Origin: Armatimonadota bacterium
GTDB lineage: Bacteria; Armatimonadota; Fimbriimonadia; Fimbriimonadales; Fimbriimonadaceae
Length of the DNA: 64,000 nucleotides
NCBI GenBank assembly: GCA_020438215.1
Contig: JAGQUX010000006.1
Span: 1 to 64,000, forward strand
Direction of reading: 5' to 3'
Positions 1 through 9,110 of the stretch are shown here, in pieces. The translations under genes and the position numbers were made by a program. Numbering within the stretch: the stretch's first letter is position 1; every line of letters begins with the position of its first letter. A model generated the notes under the pieces. It was not told the DNA's origin and made no database searches. It worked only from the letters and a program-made list of their open reading frames with translations.

Positions 1-1038
1 CGTAGCTACATTGATGACGGAAGTATGCAAAAGCTGATTGATCAGGGCATTAAAGGCGTGACCAGCAACCCCGCGATTTTTGAGCAAGCGATTGCCGGGA
101 GCAACGACTACGATTCACTCATCATCAGCCTGACCGGAGAAGGCATGAGCGCACTGGAAATTTACGATGCCCTCTCCATTCAAGATGTTGGCGATGCCGC
201 CGACCTTTTCCGCCCAGTCTACGATTCCACCAATGGGTTAGATGGCTATGTTTCGCTGGAAGTATCTCCGCACCTAGCGCATGACACCGAAGGCACAATT
301 GCCGACGCTCGACGTCTCTGGGCAAAACTCAACCGCCCGAATGTGATGATCAAAATCCCTGCTACCAAAGCCGGGATCCCAGCCATCAAACAAGCCCTGA
401 TCGAGGGGATCAATATCAACGTTACGCTTCTGTTTAGTGTGGAACGGTATCGCGAAGTTGCAGTTGCTTATGTCGAAGCAATGGCAGAGCGCAAAAAGCA
501 GGGTCTTGAACTCAAAGTTGCGTCGGTAGCAAGCTTCTTTGTCAGCCGAGTTGATGGCCTTGTTGACAAGCAACTCGAAGCAAGTGATAATCCCGAATCT
601 AGCGATCTCTTCGGCATGGCAGCTATCGCCAATAGCCGTATTGCTTACGGTGTTTTTGAGGAAGTCTTTGGTACAGATGAGTGGAAGGAAGTCGAAGCAG
701 CAGGAGCATGGAAGCAACGCCTTCTTTGGGCCAGCACCAGCACCAAAAATCCGGACTACTCTCCCGTTCTCTATGTTGACCAATTGGTTGGCCCGGACAC
801 AGTCAATACCATGCCGCTCAACACGATTGACTCTTACTTAGAGCATGGCGATCCCGCGGATCGACTCTCGGGAACAGTGCGGGATGCTGAAATCACCCTG
901 AGCAAAGTGGAAGCCTGCGGGATTGACATGAATGCCGTCACTCAAAAGCTGGAAGACGATGGCATCGCAAAATTCGTTGAGCCGTTTGATCAGCTCATCG
1001 ACTCAATCGAAACGAAGCGGCAGTCGATCTACGCTTGA
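1..1038 (+). CDS. tal: Transaldolase (5' end outside window)
   Basis: Transaldolase of the non-oxidative pentose phosphate pathway, moving a dihydroxyacetone unit between sugar phosphates in the cytoplasm. The frame is open from base 1, so the true start lies upstream; the ATG at 25 is internal. The text begins just before the conserved GVTSNPAIF motif. The Schiff-base lysine sits in MIKIPAT, near residue 112 counted from that ATG. A block NVTLLFSVERY and then ASFFVSRVD follow, as expected for the longer, actinobacterial-style Tal proteins. It converges on the TetR gene with only six bases between stops. No intrinsic terminator is obvious. Confidence 0.93.
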   Translation, partial: RSYIDDGSMQKLIDQGIKGVTSNPAIFEQAIAGSNDYDSLIISLTGEGMSALEIYDALSIQDVGDAADLFRPVYDSTNGLDGYVSLEVSPHLAHDTEGTIADARRLWAKLNRPNVMIKIPATKAGIPAIKQALIEGININVTLLFSVERYREVAVAYVEAMAERKKQGLELKVASVASFFVSRVDGLVDKQLEASDNPESSDLFGMAAIANSRIAYGVFEEVFGTDEWKEVEAAGAWKQRLLWASTSTKNPDYSPVLYVDQLVGPDTVNTMPLNTIDSYLEHGDPADRLSGTVRDAEITLSKVEACGIDMNAVTQKLEDDGIAKFVEPFDQLIDSIETKRQSIYA

Positions 1039-1044
1039 AATGAG

Positions 1045-1635
1045 TTAGACCGGCGGGGTCAGCGAATCAAGGGCTGATTCCGCCGCATCTCGAATCGCGA
1101 CCTGGTCAAAACCAGATCGGCGCATCAAGGTCAAACCGTTCAAAGCATTGGCGATACCCCTCGCCGCACGACTGGGGTTCACATGAGGAGCCATATCGCC
1201 CTGAGTTTGGGCTCGCTCCAGTGCTTCGCGGATCATGGTTTCTAGTTCCATGTGATACTCGCGAATCGCTTTACTAATCAACGCATCGGTATTGCCGAAT
1301 TCGGCGGCGACATTCACCATCATGCACCCGTACGGTGCCATGGAGCCGCTGCCTTCGACTTCACCAAAAACCGTGTCGCAAACCGAATCAAACGCTCCTG
1401 AACCGTTCAAGCGATTCCGGAGAGATTCGTGCCGCATTTGCGTGTATCGAGAAAGCGCAGTCAAAAACAGCTTCTTTTTATCGCCGAAAGTGTTGTAAAG
1501 GCTTTGGCGGGCCATTCCCGAAACTTCTAGTATTTCTGCCATGCCACTGGCTTCAAATCCCTTGCGCCAGAACAGATTCATGATCTGATCTAAGGCTTGA
1601 TCTGGGTCAAATGAGCGCGGTCGTCCTGCGGGCAT
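1045..1635 (-). CDS. TetR/AcrR family transcriptional regulator
   Basis: A 196-residue DNA-binding repressor type. The N-terminal HTH shows the TetR pattern: one helix with LDQIMNLFWRKGFEASGM, then ILEVSGMARQSLYNTFGDK as the recognition part. The C-terminal ligand-binding part has no recognisable specificity. The ATG at 1635 follows no clear Shine-Dalgarno sequence. Its target is unknown; the nearest same-strand gene is the thioredoxin-fold gene about 60 bases upstream (end 1693), which could be co-transcribed. Confidence 0.88.
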   Translation of the reverse strand: MPAGRPRSFDPDQALDQIMNLFWRKGFEASGMAEILEVSGMARQSLYNTFGDKKKLFLTALSRYTQMRHESLRNRLNGSGAFDSVCDTVFGEVEGSGSMAPYGCMMVNVAAEFGNTDALISKAIREYHMELETMIREALERAQTQGDMAPHVNPSRAARGIANALNGLTLMRRSGFDQVAIRDAAESALDSLTPPV

Positions 1636-1692
1636 AGCAACTAATCCAGGCCCTTCTTGACCTTTCGTTCCACAATACTACCAGATCGAAAA

Positions 1693-2286
1693 TCAAACAA
1701 GGTCGCAAGCCTCCGCTGGCATCCAATGAGCGTCCTTGCCATCCCACTTCACATTACAACCAATCGGATTGGTGATCGGCACTTGCACCGAATGACCCGA
1801 GATCAAATCTTCCAACGCATCTCGAAGCTCAGTCGTCGAAGACTGAGTGTGATCACGCGGTGTATCAATCGCCCGACCTGTGTAAACCAGTTCTCGCTTA
1901 GCATCAAAGACAAAAAAGTGTGGTGTGCGAAGAGCACCGTATGCCATTGCGACTTCTTGAGACTCATCGTGGAGGTATGTCCAGGGGAATCCGTACTCAT
2001 CCATCCGCTGCACCATATGCGGAAAGTCATCCGCCTCGTAGGTGTTTGCGCTGTTGGAATTGATCGCGACAACCTCAACGCCTTTATCCGCATAGTCCTC
2101 CGCGATTTTCCGAGTGTTTTCATCGCTCCCCGTAACGTAAGGGCAGTGGTTGCAGGTAAACGAGATCACGAGAATCGGCGATTGGAAATCTGCCAGAGAG
2201 TAGGAATTGCCATCGGTGGCGGGAAGCCGGAAATCCGGTGCCTTCGCTCCGATTGGCAATGTAAAGGGTTGAGACATGCTCACCAT
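1693..2286 (-). CDS. Thioredoxin-fold / AhpC-TSA family protein
   Basis: A 197-residue thioredoxin-like protein resembling the thioredoxin family proteins usually annotated as redoxins. It carries [14 protein letters not shown] at the N-terminus, then [10 protein letters not shown], a CxxC active site (CNHC). A cis-Pro region, [10 protein letters not shown], follows. No signal peptide is visible, so it is probably cytoplasmic and reduces disulfides or peroxides. A longer frame runs up to 2343 but would overlap the thioesterase stop at 2321; ATGs at 2286 or 2277 give normal N-termini. It lies directly downstream of the thioesterase gene on the same strand. Confidence 0.8.
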   Translation of the reverse strand: MVSMSQPFTLPIGAKAPDFRLPATDGNSYSLADFQSPILVISFTCNHCPYVTGSDENTRKIAEDYADKGVEVVAINSNSANTYEADDFPHMVQRMDEYGFPWTYLHDESQEVAMAYGALRTPHFFVFDAKRELVYTGRAIDTPRDHTQSSTTELRDALEDLISGHSVQVPITNPIGCNVKWDGKDAHWMPAEACDLV

Positions 2287-2320
2287 TTTGCCTGAAATCA
2301 ACCTTGAATGTGGAAAAGTT

Positions 2321-2749
2321 TTAGCGAAGTGTCTCGAACTCATCAGGATTGCGATCCATCCATTCGCGCACTTCCGGCGGAATTGATAGAGCTTTGCTCT
2401 CTGAGCCGATCAACACGTGCCAGGTGTAGCCCTCAGTTGTCTTTTGCCCCGTCGTCAAATTCGTGATTTCATACCTAAACTGAATTGCGGCCCGGCGAAT
2501 TTCCTCGGCCCAAATCTCAACTTCAATGAGGTCATCGTATTTCACTTCACCGCGATACTTCGACCACACTTCAACAACTGGAAGTTTGTAACCAAGTTCC
2601 TCCAGCGACTTGTACGTAAAGCCCCGATCACGGCACCAAGCTCCACGCGCTTGCTCGAACCAAAGCAGATAGTTTCCGTAATAAGCGTGCCCCATCTGAT
2701 CGGTTTCTCCATACCGCACGCGAATCCTTTCTTTGGTCCGAATCGACAT
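2321..2749 (-). CDS. Acyl-CoA thioesterase, 4HBT/YbgC type
   Basis: A 142-residue hotdog-fold thioesterase. The hallmark [19 protein letters not shown] contains the catalytic Asp of the 4-hydroxybenzoyl-CoA thioesterase family and is followed by WFEQARGAW. Members hydrolyse acyl-CoA thioesters; YbgC relatives associate with the Tol-Pal envelope system, but no tol genes are seen here. It is divergently arranged with ftsE, and the 98-base gap must hold both promoters. Confidence 0.87.
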   Translation of the reverse strand: MSIRTKERIRVRYGETDQMGHAYYGNYLLWFEQARGAWCRDRGFTYKSLEELGYKLPVVEVWSKYRGEVKYDDLIEVEIWAEEIRRAAIQFRYEITNLTTGQKTTEGYTWHVLIGSESKALSIPPEVREWMDRNPDEFETLR

Positions 2750-2847
2750 AAAGGAGGGGATACCCGCTCATCCTCTAGTTCAATGGGGCCGATTTTCAAA
2801 TTCAACTGGGCAGGTATCCTTGTCAGGTCGTCAAGACCTCGGGAGTT

Positions 2848-3627
2848 ATGAGCGAACCGAAGCCCTTCATCACCTTTGAGCGCGTGGAAGTCGCCTATAA
2901 CGACTTAGTCTCCGGGCTTCGTAACGTCAGCCTGAACATCTCCGAAGGAGAGTTCGTTTTTCTTTGCGGACAAACCGGTAGCGGGAAATCCACACTCCTC
3001 AAAGTTCTTTCCAAGCAAGTTCCTGTTACAAAAGGCCGCGTCATCGTGGCGGGACGTGACCTTGGCACTGTCACGGATAAAGAAGTGCCTTACCTTCGGA
3101 GGCAGATGGGCATCATCCCCCAAGATTTCGGCTTGCTCTCCACAAAAAAAGTTTGGGAGAACGTGGCTTACGCCATGCGCGCAGTCGGCAAATCACGCCG
3201 AGAAGTACGTAGCGAAGTCCCGCGCATTTTGGAGCGAGTGAACATCCTTCACCGAGCTGACGCCTACCCAAGCGAGCTTTCCGGGGGTGAACAGCAACGT
3301 GTCGCCATCGCCCGAGCTTTGATCAATGACCCGCCGCTGCTCCTTGCAGATGAGCCAACTGGAAACCTTGACCCCGGCCACAGTAAAGAAATTCTAGACC
3401 TTTTGGTCTCACTCAATGAGAAGGGCACAACGGTACTCGTTGCCACCCACGACATGCTTTCTATCCAAGATCACCACAAGCGAATGATCCAGATGAGCTT
3501 TGGACAAATCGAATCGGATGTTTCTGTCGAAGGAGTAGTCCAAGAAATCCCGCACGAAGAACCAGAACCGGAAGAAGAAATGCAAGAGCAAACTCAAGAG
3601 GAGAGCACCGATGCTGGACAAGCTTGA
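2848..3627 (+). CDS. ftsE: Cell division ABC ATPase FtsE
   Basis: ATPase of the FtsEX complex, which couples the divisome to peptidoglycan hydrolysis at the septum. Visible are Walker [10 protein letters not shown] (residues 41-49), the signature [14 protein letters not shown], Walker [13 protein letters not shown], and the switch His in ATHD. An acidic tail of about 30 residues after residue 228, rich in Glu and Pro, is longer than in the E. coli protein. The start is supported by GGGAG five bases before ATG. The gene overlaps ftsX by 17 bases, and envC follows, so the three form one operon. Confidence 0.93.
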   Translation: MSEPKPFITFERVEVAYNDLVSGLRNVSLNISEGEFVFLCGQTGSGKSTLLKVLSKQVPVTKGRVIVAGRDLGTVTDKEVPYLRRQMGIIPQDFGLLSTKKVWENVAYAMRAVGKSRREVRSEVPRILERVNILHRADAYPSELSGGEQQRVAIARALINDPPLLLADEPTGNLDPGHSKEILDLLVSLNEKGTTVLVATHDMLSIQDHHKRMIQMSFGQIESDVSVEGVVQEIPHEEPEPEEEMQEQTQEESTDAGQA

Positions 3628-4501
3628 ATTCATGCTGGCGGAGACATTTATCTCCCTCCGCCGCAACACATGGATGACCTTCGCCGCCGTCACCACTTCG
3701 GCAATGGCGCTGTTCATCATTGGGGCGATCGCATTCGCTTATATCTCCCTCGCCAAGTTCGCGGGAGACGTTGAGAAAAAGTTTGAAATGCGCGTTTTCG
3801 TCAAGGAAAGCGCGACAGAAGACGACGTCAAAAACCTGGAGCTCAGGCTCAACGGAATGGACGGGGTCTCTAGTGTTACGTTCAAAACCCGAAAAGAAGT
3901 ATGGGATGAGTTCAAAAAGAACAATCCATCCGTAACCCAGGGATTGGAAATCGAGAACCCGATGCCCGATACGTTTACACTGAAATTTGAGAACCTCGGC
4001 AAAGCTGACGCCATTGCCGAGCTGATCAAAAAGATGCCAGAAGTTGCGCCGAACGATGGCGTGAACTATCTGAGTGACGAACAAAACTTCGTCGGTCATG
4101 CAATGAGCGCATTGCGTTGGCTCGGCGGCGTGCTGGGCACGGTCATGCTCCTGACCGGCGGGATATTGATCTACAACACCATCCGCCTGACCATCCTCGC
4201 TAGGAGGAAAGAGATCCGCATCATGGAGATGGTGGGCTCGACCAAAGCGATGGTTTGGGCACCCATGATCATGGAAGGCATCGTACAAGGATTGATTGGA
4301 GGATTACTGGCAACAGTTGTGTTGGGCGCGGTCTATGCGTTTACCCTTCGCCTCATTACAATCATCAATCCACTATCCCAGAATTCCCCATTCCCGCTTG
4401 GCCTAACCATTTTTTGGCTATCCTTTGTGGGAGCACTTTACGGACTCATCTGCTCGTTTATCGCAATACGAGAACCGAAGAAGAAGGAGATACCGCGGTG
4501 A
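3611..4501 (+). CDS. ftsX: Cell division permease-like protein FtsX
   Basis: Membrane partner of FtsE, 296 residues. Order of parts: short cytoplasmic N-terminus, a first membrane helix (about residues 22-45), an extracellular domain of about 120 residues, then three more helices. The C-terminal block contains a conserved cytoplasmic turn, RRKEIRIMEMVGST, typical of FtsX. The start at 3611 has an excellent GAGGAG site and overlaps ftsE; a second ATG at 3632 is possible. FtsX's extracellular loop recruits and activates EnvC-like proteins, and an envC-like gene follows with a GTGA overlap. Confidence 0.92.
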   Translation: MLDKLEFMLAETFISLRRNTWMTFAAVTTSAMALFIIGAIAFAYISLAKFAGDVEKKFEMRVFVKESATEDDVKNLELRLNGMDGVSSVTFKTRKEVWDEFKKNNPSVTQGLEIENPMPDTFTLKFENLGKADAIAELIKKMPEVAPNDGVNYLSDEQNFVGHAMSALRWLGGVLGTVMLLTGGILIYNTIRLTILARRKEIRIMEMVGSTKAMVWAPMIMEGIVQGLIGGLLATVVLGAVYAFTLRLITIINPLSQNSPFPLGLTIFWLSFVGALYGLICSFIAIREPKKKEIPR

Positions 4502-5634
4502 AGAAAAGTTTTTGGATCGTCATTCTAGGCTTGACTTTGGTCACGCCTGCGTTCGTGGCTCAAGCTCAAAGTAGTAAGTCAAAGGTCAGCGCCCTCAATA
4601 AAACGCTGAGCAAAGTCAAAAGCCAGCGCAGCCAGCTCCAAAAGAAGCTGAAAGACAAAAAGCAAGAAACCAACGCGATGATGAACGACATCCATCGCGT
4701 AGATGATCAGCTCGAAAACCTGGAAATTGTGATGGAGCAAACTGAAGAACTCCTCCAAAAAAATCGCAAAGAGCAAGCCGAGCTTCGCGTCGAGTTACAG
4801 AAATCTACTGAGCAACTCGACCAAGTCAAAGGCAAGGTCAAGACTCGCCTACGCTCAATTTACACTCAGGGCAAATCCACCCCGATCTCTATTCTCGTCG
4901 GCACACAATCAGTGAGCGACTTCGCTTCCCGCAAAGCCCTCATACAGCGCATCGCAGACCGCGACCGAGAGCTTTTTGAAGAAGTCAAAGTCCTTCGGGA
5001 TCAAGTTTTGGCGCAGAAAAAAGAGCAAGATCGCATCGTTGCCAACATCGCCAAGCTCAAAAACGACCAAGAAGCGAAGAAAGGTCAGCTTGAAGCCAAG
5101 CGACAAGAACGAAAGAAGATTTTTGACGTCCTTTGGGCGCAAAAAGACAAACTTGAACAAGAGTTTGCTGCATTCGAAAAAGAAAGCCGCCGCCTTGAAA
5201 TTGAAATTGCTCGCATCCAAGGTTCAACCAAAGGTTCCGTACCGATTTATCGCGGACGCTTCCTTCAACCTGTCAACGGTCGCCTGAGTAGCGGGTTTGG
5301 ATATCGCATCCACCCGATCAAAAAGACCCGCAAAATGCACACGGGGCAGGACATTGCTGCGGCTGGCGGTACCCCCATCAAGGCCGCGGGGGATGGCAAA
5401 GTGATCACCGCTTCCTACCTCAGTGGATACGGCAACACAGTGGTTATTGACCATGGAGGCGGAGTCTCCACCCTATACGGACACTGTTCGCGACTCTACG
5501 TCAAGGTTGGGCAGATGGTGAAGCGCGGTGATCGAATTGCCGCTGTCGGTTCAACTGGCCTTTCAACTGGAAACCACCTGCACTGGGAAGTCCGCATCAA
5601 CGGTAAGCCAGTCAATCCAATGACTTATCGATAA
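4498..5634 (+). CDS. envC: EnvC-like murein hydrolase activator, M23/LytM domain
   Basis: A 378-residue secreted protein. A signal peptide (residues 1-22, ending AQA) is followed by about 200 residues of highly charged coiled coil, then a C-terminal M23/LytM domain. Two of the metal-binding motifs seem intact (HTGQD and HLHWEV), unlike E. coli EnvC, whose LytM domain is degenerate. It may therefore be an active endopeptidase rather than only an activator. The GTG at 4498 is preceded by AAGGAG and overlaps the ftsX stop as GTGA; the longer frame upstream lies inside ftsX and is not real. Family knowledge: FtsX binds EnvC through the coiled coil. Confidence 0.88.
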   Translation: MKKSFWIVILGLTLVTPAFVAQAQSSKSKVSALNKTLSKVKSQRSQLQKKLKDKKQETNAMMNDIHRVDDQLENLEIVMEQTEELLQKNRKEQAELRVELQKSTEQLDQVKGKVKTRLRSIYTQGKSTPISILVGTQSVSDFASRKALIQRIADRDRELFEEVKVLRDQVLAQKKEQDRIVANIAKLKNDQEAKKGQLEAKRQERKKIFDVLWAQKDKLEQEFAAFEKESRRLEIEIARIQGSTKGSVPIYRGRFLQPVNGRLSSGFGYRIHPIKKTRKMHTGQDIAAAGGTPIKAAGDGKVITASYLSGYGNTVVIDHGGGVSTLYGHCSRLYVKVGQMVKRGDRIAAVGSTGLSTGNHLHWEVRINGKPVNPMTYR

Positions 5635-5728
5635 AGCATCATTTTCCCGCCTTTTAGTGGCGTGCATGTGATACTATTTTGCCCAGGTTGTCGGGAGTTC
5701 ATTGTTCTCCCGCAGTAGGAATTGATCT

Positions 5729-6298
5729 GTGGCTATTGATACCAGCGATTTTAAGAACGGTCTCGCCTTTACGTTGGATGGCGAAATTTATCAAATCATC
5801 GACTTCCAACACGTAAAACCGGGCAAAGGCGGCGCTTTTGTTCGTACCAAATTGCGACGCATGCGAACCGGCGGCACCATCGACAAGACCTTCCGCTCTG
5901 GTGAAAAAGTCGATCCGATTTACATAGAAAAGGTCAATTACCAATACCTCTATCGACAAGGATCAGAGCTTGTGCTCATGGATCTCGATTCTTATGAACA
6001 AATTCCCGTGCCCGAAACACAGATCGGCGATGGAGCGAAGTATCTGAAAGAAGAAATGGAAATCATGGCTCTTGTCGCTGGTGATGAAGTTTTGGGCTAC
6101 GAAGTTCCGAATTTCGTTGAGCTCGTCGTCGAGCAAACCGATCCTGCACACAAGGGCGACACCGTTGGTGGCGGGGCAACAAAACCGGCAACTTTGGAAA
6201 CGGGTGCAACCGTTCAAGTGCCTTTCCACATCAAAGAAGGAGATATCATCAAAGTTGATACTCGTTCTGGCGACTATCTCGAACGAGTAAAAAGTTAA
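5729..6298 (+). CDS. efp: Elongation factor P
   Basis: Translation factor that rescues ribosomes stalled at polyproline stretches. It is 189 residues with the usual three beta-barrel domains. The exposed loop PGKGG puts a lysine at position 33, where EF-P is post-translationally modified in many bacteria. No modification genes (epmA/epmB or earP) are in this window. GTG start with TAGGA upstream; a TACTAT -10-like element lies about 60 bases before the start. Confidence 0.95.
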   Translation: MAIDTSDFKNGLAFTLDGEIYQIIDFQHVKPGKGGAFVRTKLRRMRTGGTIDKTFRSGEKVDPIYIEKVNYQYLYRQGSELVLMDLDSYEQIPVPETQIGDGAKYLKEEMEIMALVAGDEVLGYEVPNFVELVVEQTDPAHKGDTVGGGATKPATLETGATVQVPFHIKEGDIIKVDTRSGDYLERVKS

Positions 6299-6313
6299 GA
6301 GAATTAGAAATTT

Positions 6314-7420
6314 ATGGCAGGCCGCGAACCAAACCAACCCCGAGGAGCCAACGTCAGCGATCAGCTAGGCGGGCTTTTTGATGGCATTGCAAGGTTCCTG
6401 CTCTATGTAGGTGGCGGCGCAGCACTCCTTGGTATCGGCATCATGATCTACTCGTTCTTTATGAACGGGGGACAAGGTGGCCAAAACCTCGAGCAAGCGG
6501 CACAGTACGCCGACTACTTCCGCCAAGCTGGCCTTTTCGGAATGCTTGGTGTCAGCCTCGCAGTTGCCTGGTTGATGTGGGGCGAAGAAACCGCTGGCCC
6601 AATCATGCTGATTGTTGGGTTTGCGCTGTACTTCATGCCTTCCTACATGCCGATGGCAGCAGGAGGCAACCTCAACAGTTTGCAGACAGCTCTGCTTGAG
6701 AATCTTTCAATTTGTGGCGCACCGGCCATTCTCATCGGCTTCTTTATGGTCGCCGGTGACGTATTCGGCAGGATAAAAACGCGCTCCGTTCAAGGTGCCA
6801 AAGCCGACCAGATGAAGTACGGCAAAGGCGTCAAGGAAGAACGAGATGTCCGCAATGTCTTCCTGGGCAAGTGCTGGCAACTCCCTTATTGCCGCAAGTT
6901 CGTCCGCGAACGCTGCCCGATCTATCACGCCAAACGCACCTGCTGGAAAGAGCGCGTTGGTTGTATGTGCGAAGAGTCGGTTATCAAGAACGCGATGGAC
7001 GGCAAAGTCATCCCGAAAGATATGGTGGCGGCCTCCAAATTCATTCCGCAGAATAACAAGCTGACACCGGATCAGAAGGCTGAGCGATGCCGCCAGTGCA
7101 TCATTTATAACGAGCACCAGAAGCACAAATACAAACTGGCGCTTCCGCTGACAGCCGTCAGCGTCGCAGGGATCTATGTTGTCATGCGCCCCGCGCTGGC
7201 AGACATGATCAAGCAAGCTCTCATTTCCAGCGATAACGTCGTCAACACAGTGACGGGCGGAACTAATAGCAATGCCCCTGTCGAAGGTGCTGCAAAAGTC
7301 ACCAGCATCGAAACTGGCGTCATTCCTTATCACGAGATCATCCTCGTAGTTCTCACCCTCGTTGTGCTTGCCTACGCAATCAAAATCCTGGAATACGTGA
7401 TCTTCCGAGCGAAGAGCTAA
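6314..7420 (+). CDS. Membrane protein with cysteine-rich cytoplasmic domain
   Basis: I do not recognise the family. The 368-residue protein has hydrophobic segments at about 24-49, 70-88, 95-115 and 130-150. A soluble, strongly basic domain (about 153-275) follows, with two further helices at about 277-292 and 340-362. The soluble part holds eight cysteines: C187, C193, C201, C210, C217, C219, C259 and C262. The last four form CxC and CxxC pairs, suggesting a metal or Fe-S site. The gene sits just after efp (15 bases) and just before the rtcA-like gene (10 bases), so it is likely co-transcribed with them. Confidence 0.75.
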   Translation: MAGREPNQPRGANVSDQLGGLFDGIARFLLYVGGGAALLGIGIMIYSFFMNGGQGGQNLEQAAQYADYFRQAGLFGMLGVSLAVAWLMWGEETAGPIMLIVGFALYFMPSYMPMAAGGNLNSLQTALLENLSICGAPAILIGFFMVAGDVFGRIKTRSVQGAKADQMKYGKGVKEERDVRNVFLGKCWQLPYCRKFVRERCPIYHAKRTCWKERVGCMCEESVIKNAMDGKVIPKDMVAASKFIPQNNKLTPDQKAERCRQCIIYNEHQKHKYKLALPLTAVSVAGIYVVMRPALADMIKQALISSDNVVNTVTGGTNSNAPVEGAAKVTSIETGVIPYHEIILVVLTLVVLAYAIKILEYVIFRAKS

Positions 7421-7430
7421 TCACCAATTT

Positions 7431-8495
7431 ATGAACCGACCGACACTCCAACCGGTCATCCTCAACGGCGCCCACGGCGAAGGCGGTGGCGCACTTCTCC
7501 GCACCGCACTCATCATGAGTGCATTGATGGAGCAGCCCGTCCGCATTCACTCCATCCGCGGCGCAATGCGTAAGCCTGGCCTCAATGCCGAGGATCTTGG
7601 GTTACTTCTTGCCCTACGCAATGCTTGCCTAGCGGAGGTGGAAGGCGACGAGATCGGTAGCCACGACCTCACATTCATTCCCAAGCGGCAAGGGCGATCA
7701 TTTGATCTCGAAGTGGATCTCAGCAAGATGGATGGCGGCAAAGTACCGGGAGCAACCTGCGTGATCGCAGAAGCCCTCGTCCCGCTCATGGCACGCGCTG
7801 GTGCCCTCAGTCGGCTCACCATTTTCGGTGAAACGCACAGCAACAACACCCTCAGCTTTGACACCTTCGAAAATTCCACTTGCGTCGGACACGCGGCCCA
7901 AGGAATCGGAATTTTCCCGGCGTTAGTCACGACCGGGTTCGGATTCGGAAGTCGGGGCAAAACCGTCATCGAATACGAACCCAGCGAAGTGATCCCGTTC
8001 GATTGGATTGAGCGCGGTGAGATGAAGGAGTGCGGCATCACCATCACCGCAACCGATGCTCCCCAACCCATTGTCGCGGAAGTTGAAAGAATCGCCACTG
8101 CTCAAATGACAAACCTCGGCTGGGAGCCAGAAGTTCATGTTCAAGAAGTACGCGGACGAGAACCCGGGCTGAGTCTGACTTTCTGGGCCAAGTGCGCTAC
8201 TGGGATGGGGTCTGCGAGTGGTTGTATGAATCGCGGCGGCAAACCACAAGCCTATGTAGATGCCATCTGGGGCGAATTCCTTGACTGGTGGAGCAGTGAC
8301 ACGGCAGTAGACCCGTTCCTTGCCGACCAACTGCTTGTCCCCGCCGTATTAGCAGATGGGAAAACCCATTTCTCAACACAAAGGATTACTCGCCGGTTAG
8401 TGACAATGGCTTGGATTATCAAACAATTCATCCCCATTCAAGTCACGATCAAAGGACGAGAAGGAACCAAAGGTTCTGTAACAATCCAACGCTAG
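7431..8495 (+). CDS. rtcA: RNA 3'-terminal phosphate cyclase-like protein
   Basis: A 354-residue RtcA/RCL family protein; RtcA converts RNA 3'-phosphates to 2',3'-cyclic phosphates through an AMP-histidine intermediate. The N-terminal GEGGGALLRTALIMSA and IRGAMRKPGL are characteristic, as is FLADQLLVPAVLADG near the end. The residue aligning with the adenylated His309 of E. coli RtcA is arginine (R322, codon at 8394, in ITRRLVT), so classical ligase-like chemistry may be lost. It is preceded by the cysteine-rich membrane protein and followed by a nitroreductase. No rtcB is visible. Confidence 0.85.
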   Translation: MNRPTLQPVILNGAHGEGGGALLRTALIMSALMEQPVRIHSIRGAMRKPGLNAEDLGLLLALRNACLAEVEGDEIGSHDLTFIPKRQGRSFDLEVDLSKMDGGKVPGATCVIAEALVPLMARAGALSRLTIFGETHSNNTLSFDTFENSTCVGHAAQGIGIFPALVTTGFGFGSRGKTVIEYEPSEVIPFDWIERGEMKECGITITATDAPQPIVAEVERIATAQMTNLGWEPEVHVQEVRGREPGLSLTFWAKCATGMGSASGCMNRGGKPQAYVDAIWGEFLDWWSSDTAVDPFLADQLLVPAVLADGKTHFSTQRITRRLVTMAWIIKQFIPIQVTIKGREGTKGSVTIQR

Positions 8496-8516
8496 TTCAA
8501 GTAAAGCATTACGAAC

Positions 8517-9110
8517 ATGACAGTCAAAGAAGCCGCTACCGCCCGCCGCTCCATTCGCAAATACACCGATGCGCCCATCCCCGAAGCAGACATCCAAGAA
8601 ATGCTTCGCGTGGCTGGGCTCGCCCCTTCCCCTTGGAATCTCCAACCCTGGAGAGTCAAAGTCGTGGTTTCTCCGGAAATGAAAGAAAAACTCATGGCTG
8701 CAGCCTATGGTCAGCCACAAGTCGGAGCAGCGCAAGCAGTCTTCGTCATTGGGAACGACATGAATGACGTTCTTGCGAATGTCGAAGAAACTGTTCACCC
8801 GGGCTATGGCGATCAGATTCCCGAAGTGGCGCAAAACGTCAAAGAAACGATGGAGAAAATGTCAGAAGGCGACCTGCAATGGTGGGGCAAATCTCAGGGC
8901 TACACCTTTATGGCGTTCCTGCTTTTGCAGGCACAAGCAATGGGCTACTCCACATCAGCGATGCTCGGGTTTGATCCCGTGGAAGTCCGCAAGTTGTTTG
9001 GGTGGGGCGACCATGTGCAGATTTCCGCAATTGTCGCAATGGGCGTTGCTGATGAAGATGGCTTCCCCACTCACCGCCATCCACTAGAACGATTTACGGA
9101 GATTGTTTAG
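8517..9110 (+). CDS. Nitroreductase family protein
   Basis: A 197-residue FMN-dependent oxidoreductase of the nitroreductase superfamily. The FMN-binding N-terminal block is RRSIRKYTDAPIP, followed by LAPSPWNLQPWR. The C-terminal GVADEDGFPTHRHPLE corresponds to the usual GYPA...R segment. It probably reduces nitro, quinone or flavin-type substrates using NAD(P)H; the substrate cannot be told. It overlaps the convergent gene at 9094 by 17 bases. Confidence 0.88.
   Translation: MTVKEAATARRSIRKYTDAPIPEADIQEMLRVAGLAPSPWNLQPWRVKVVVSPEMKEKLMAAAYGQPQVGAAQAVFVIGNDMNDVLANVEETVHPGYGDQIPEVAQNVKETMEKMSEGDLQWWGKSQGYTFMAFLLLQAQAMGYSTSAMLGFDPVEVRKLFGWGDHVQISAIVAMGVADEDGFPTHRHPLERFTEIV

Noticed and set aside
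1657-2295. Plus-strand frame opposite the thioredoxin-fold gene
   Set aside because: The minus-strand CxxC protein is clear; the plus-strand translation has no domain features.
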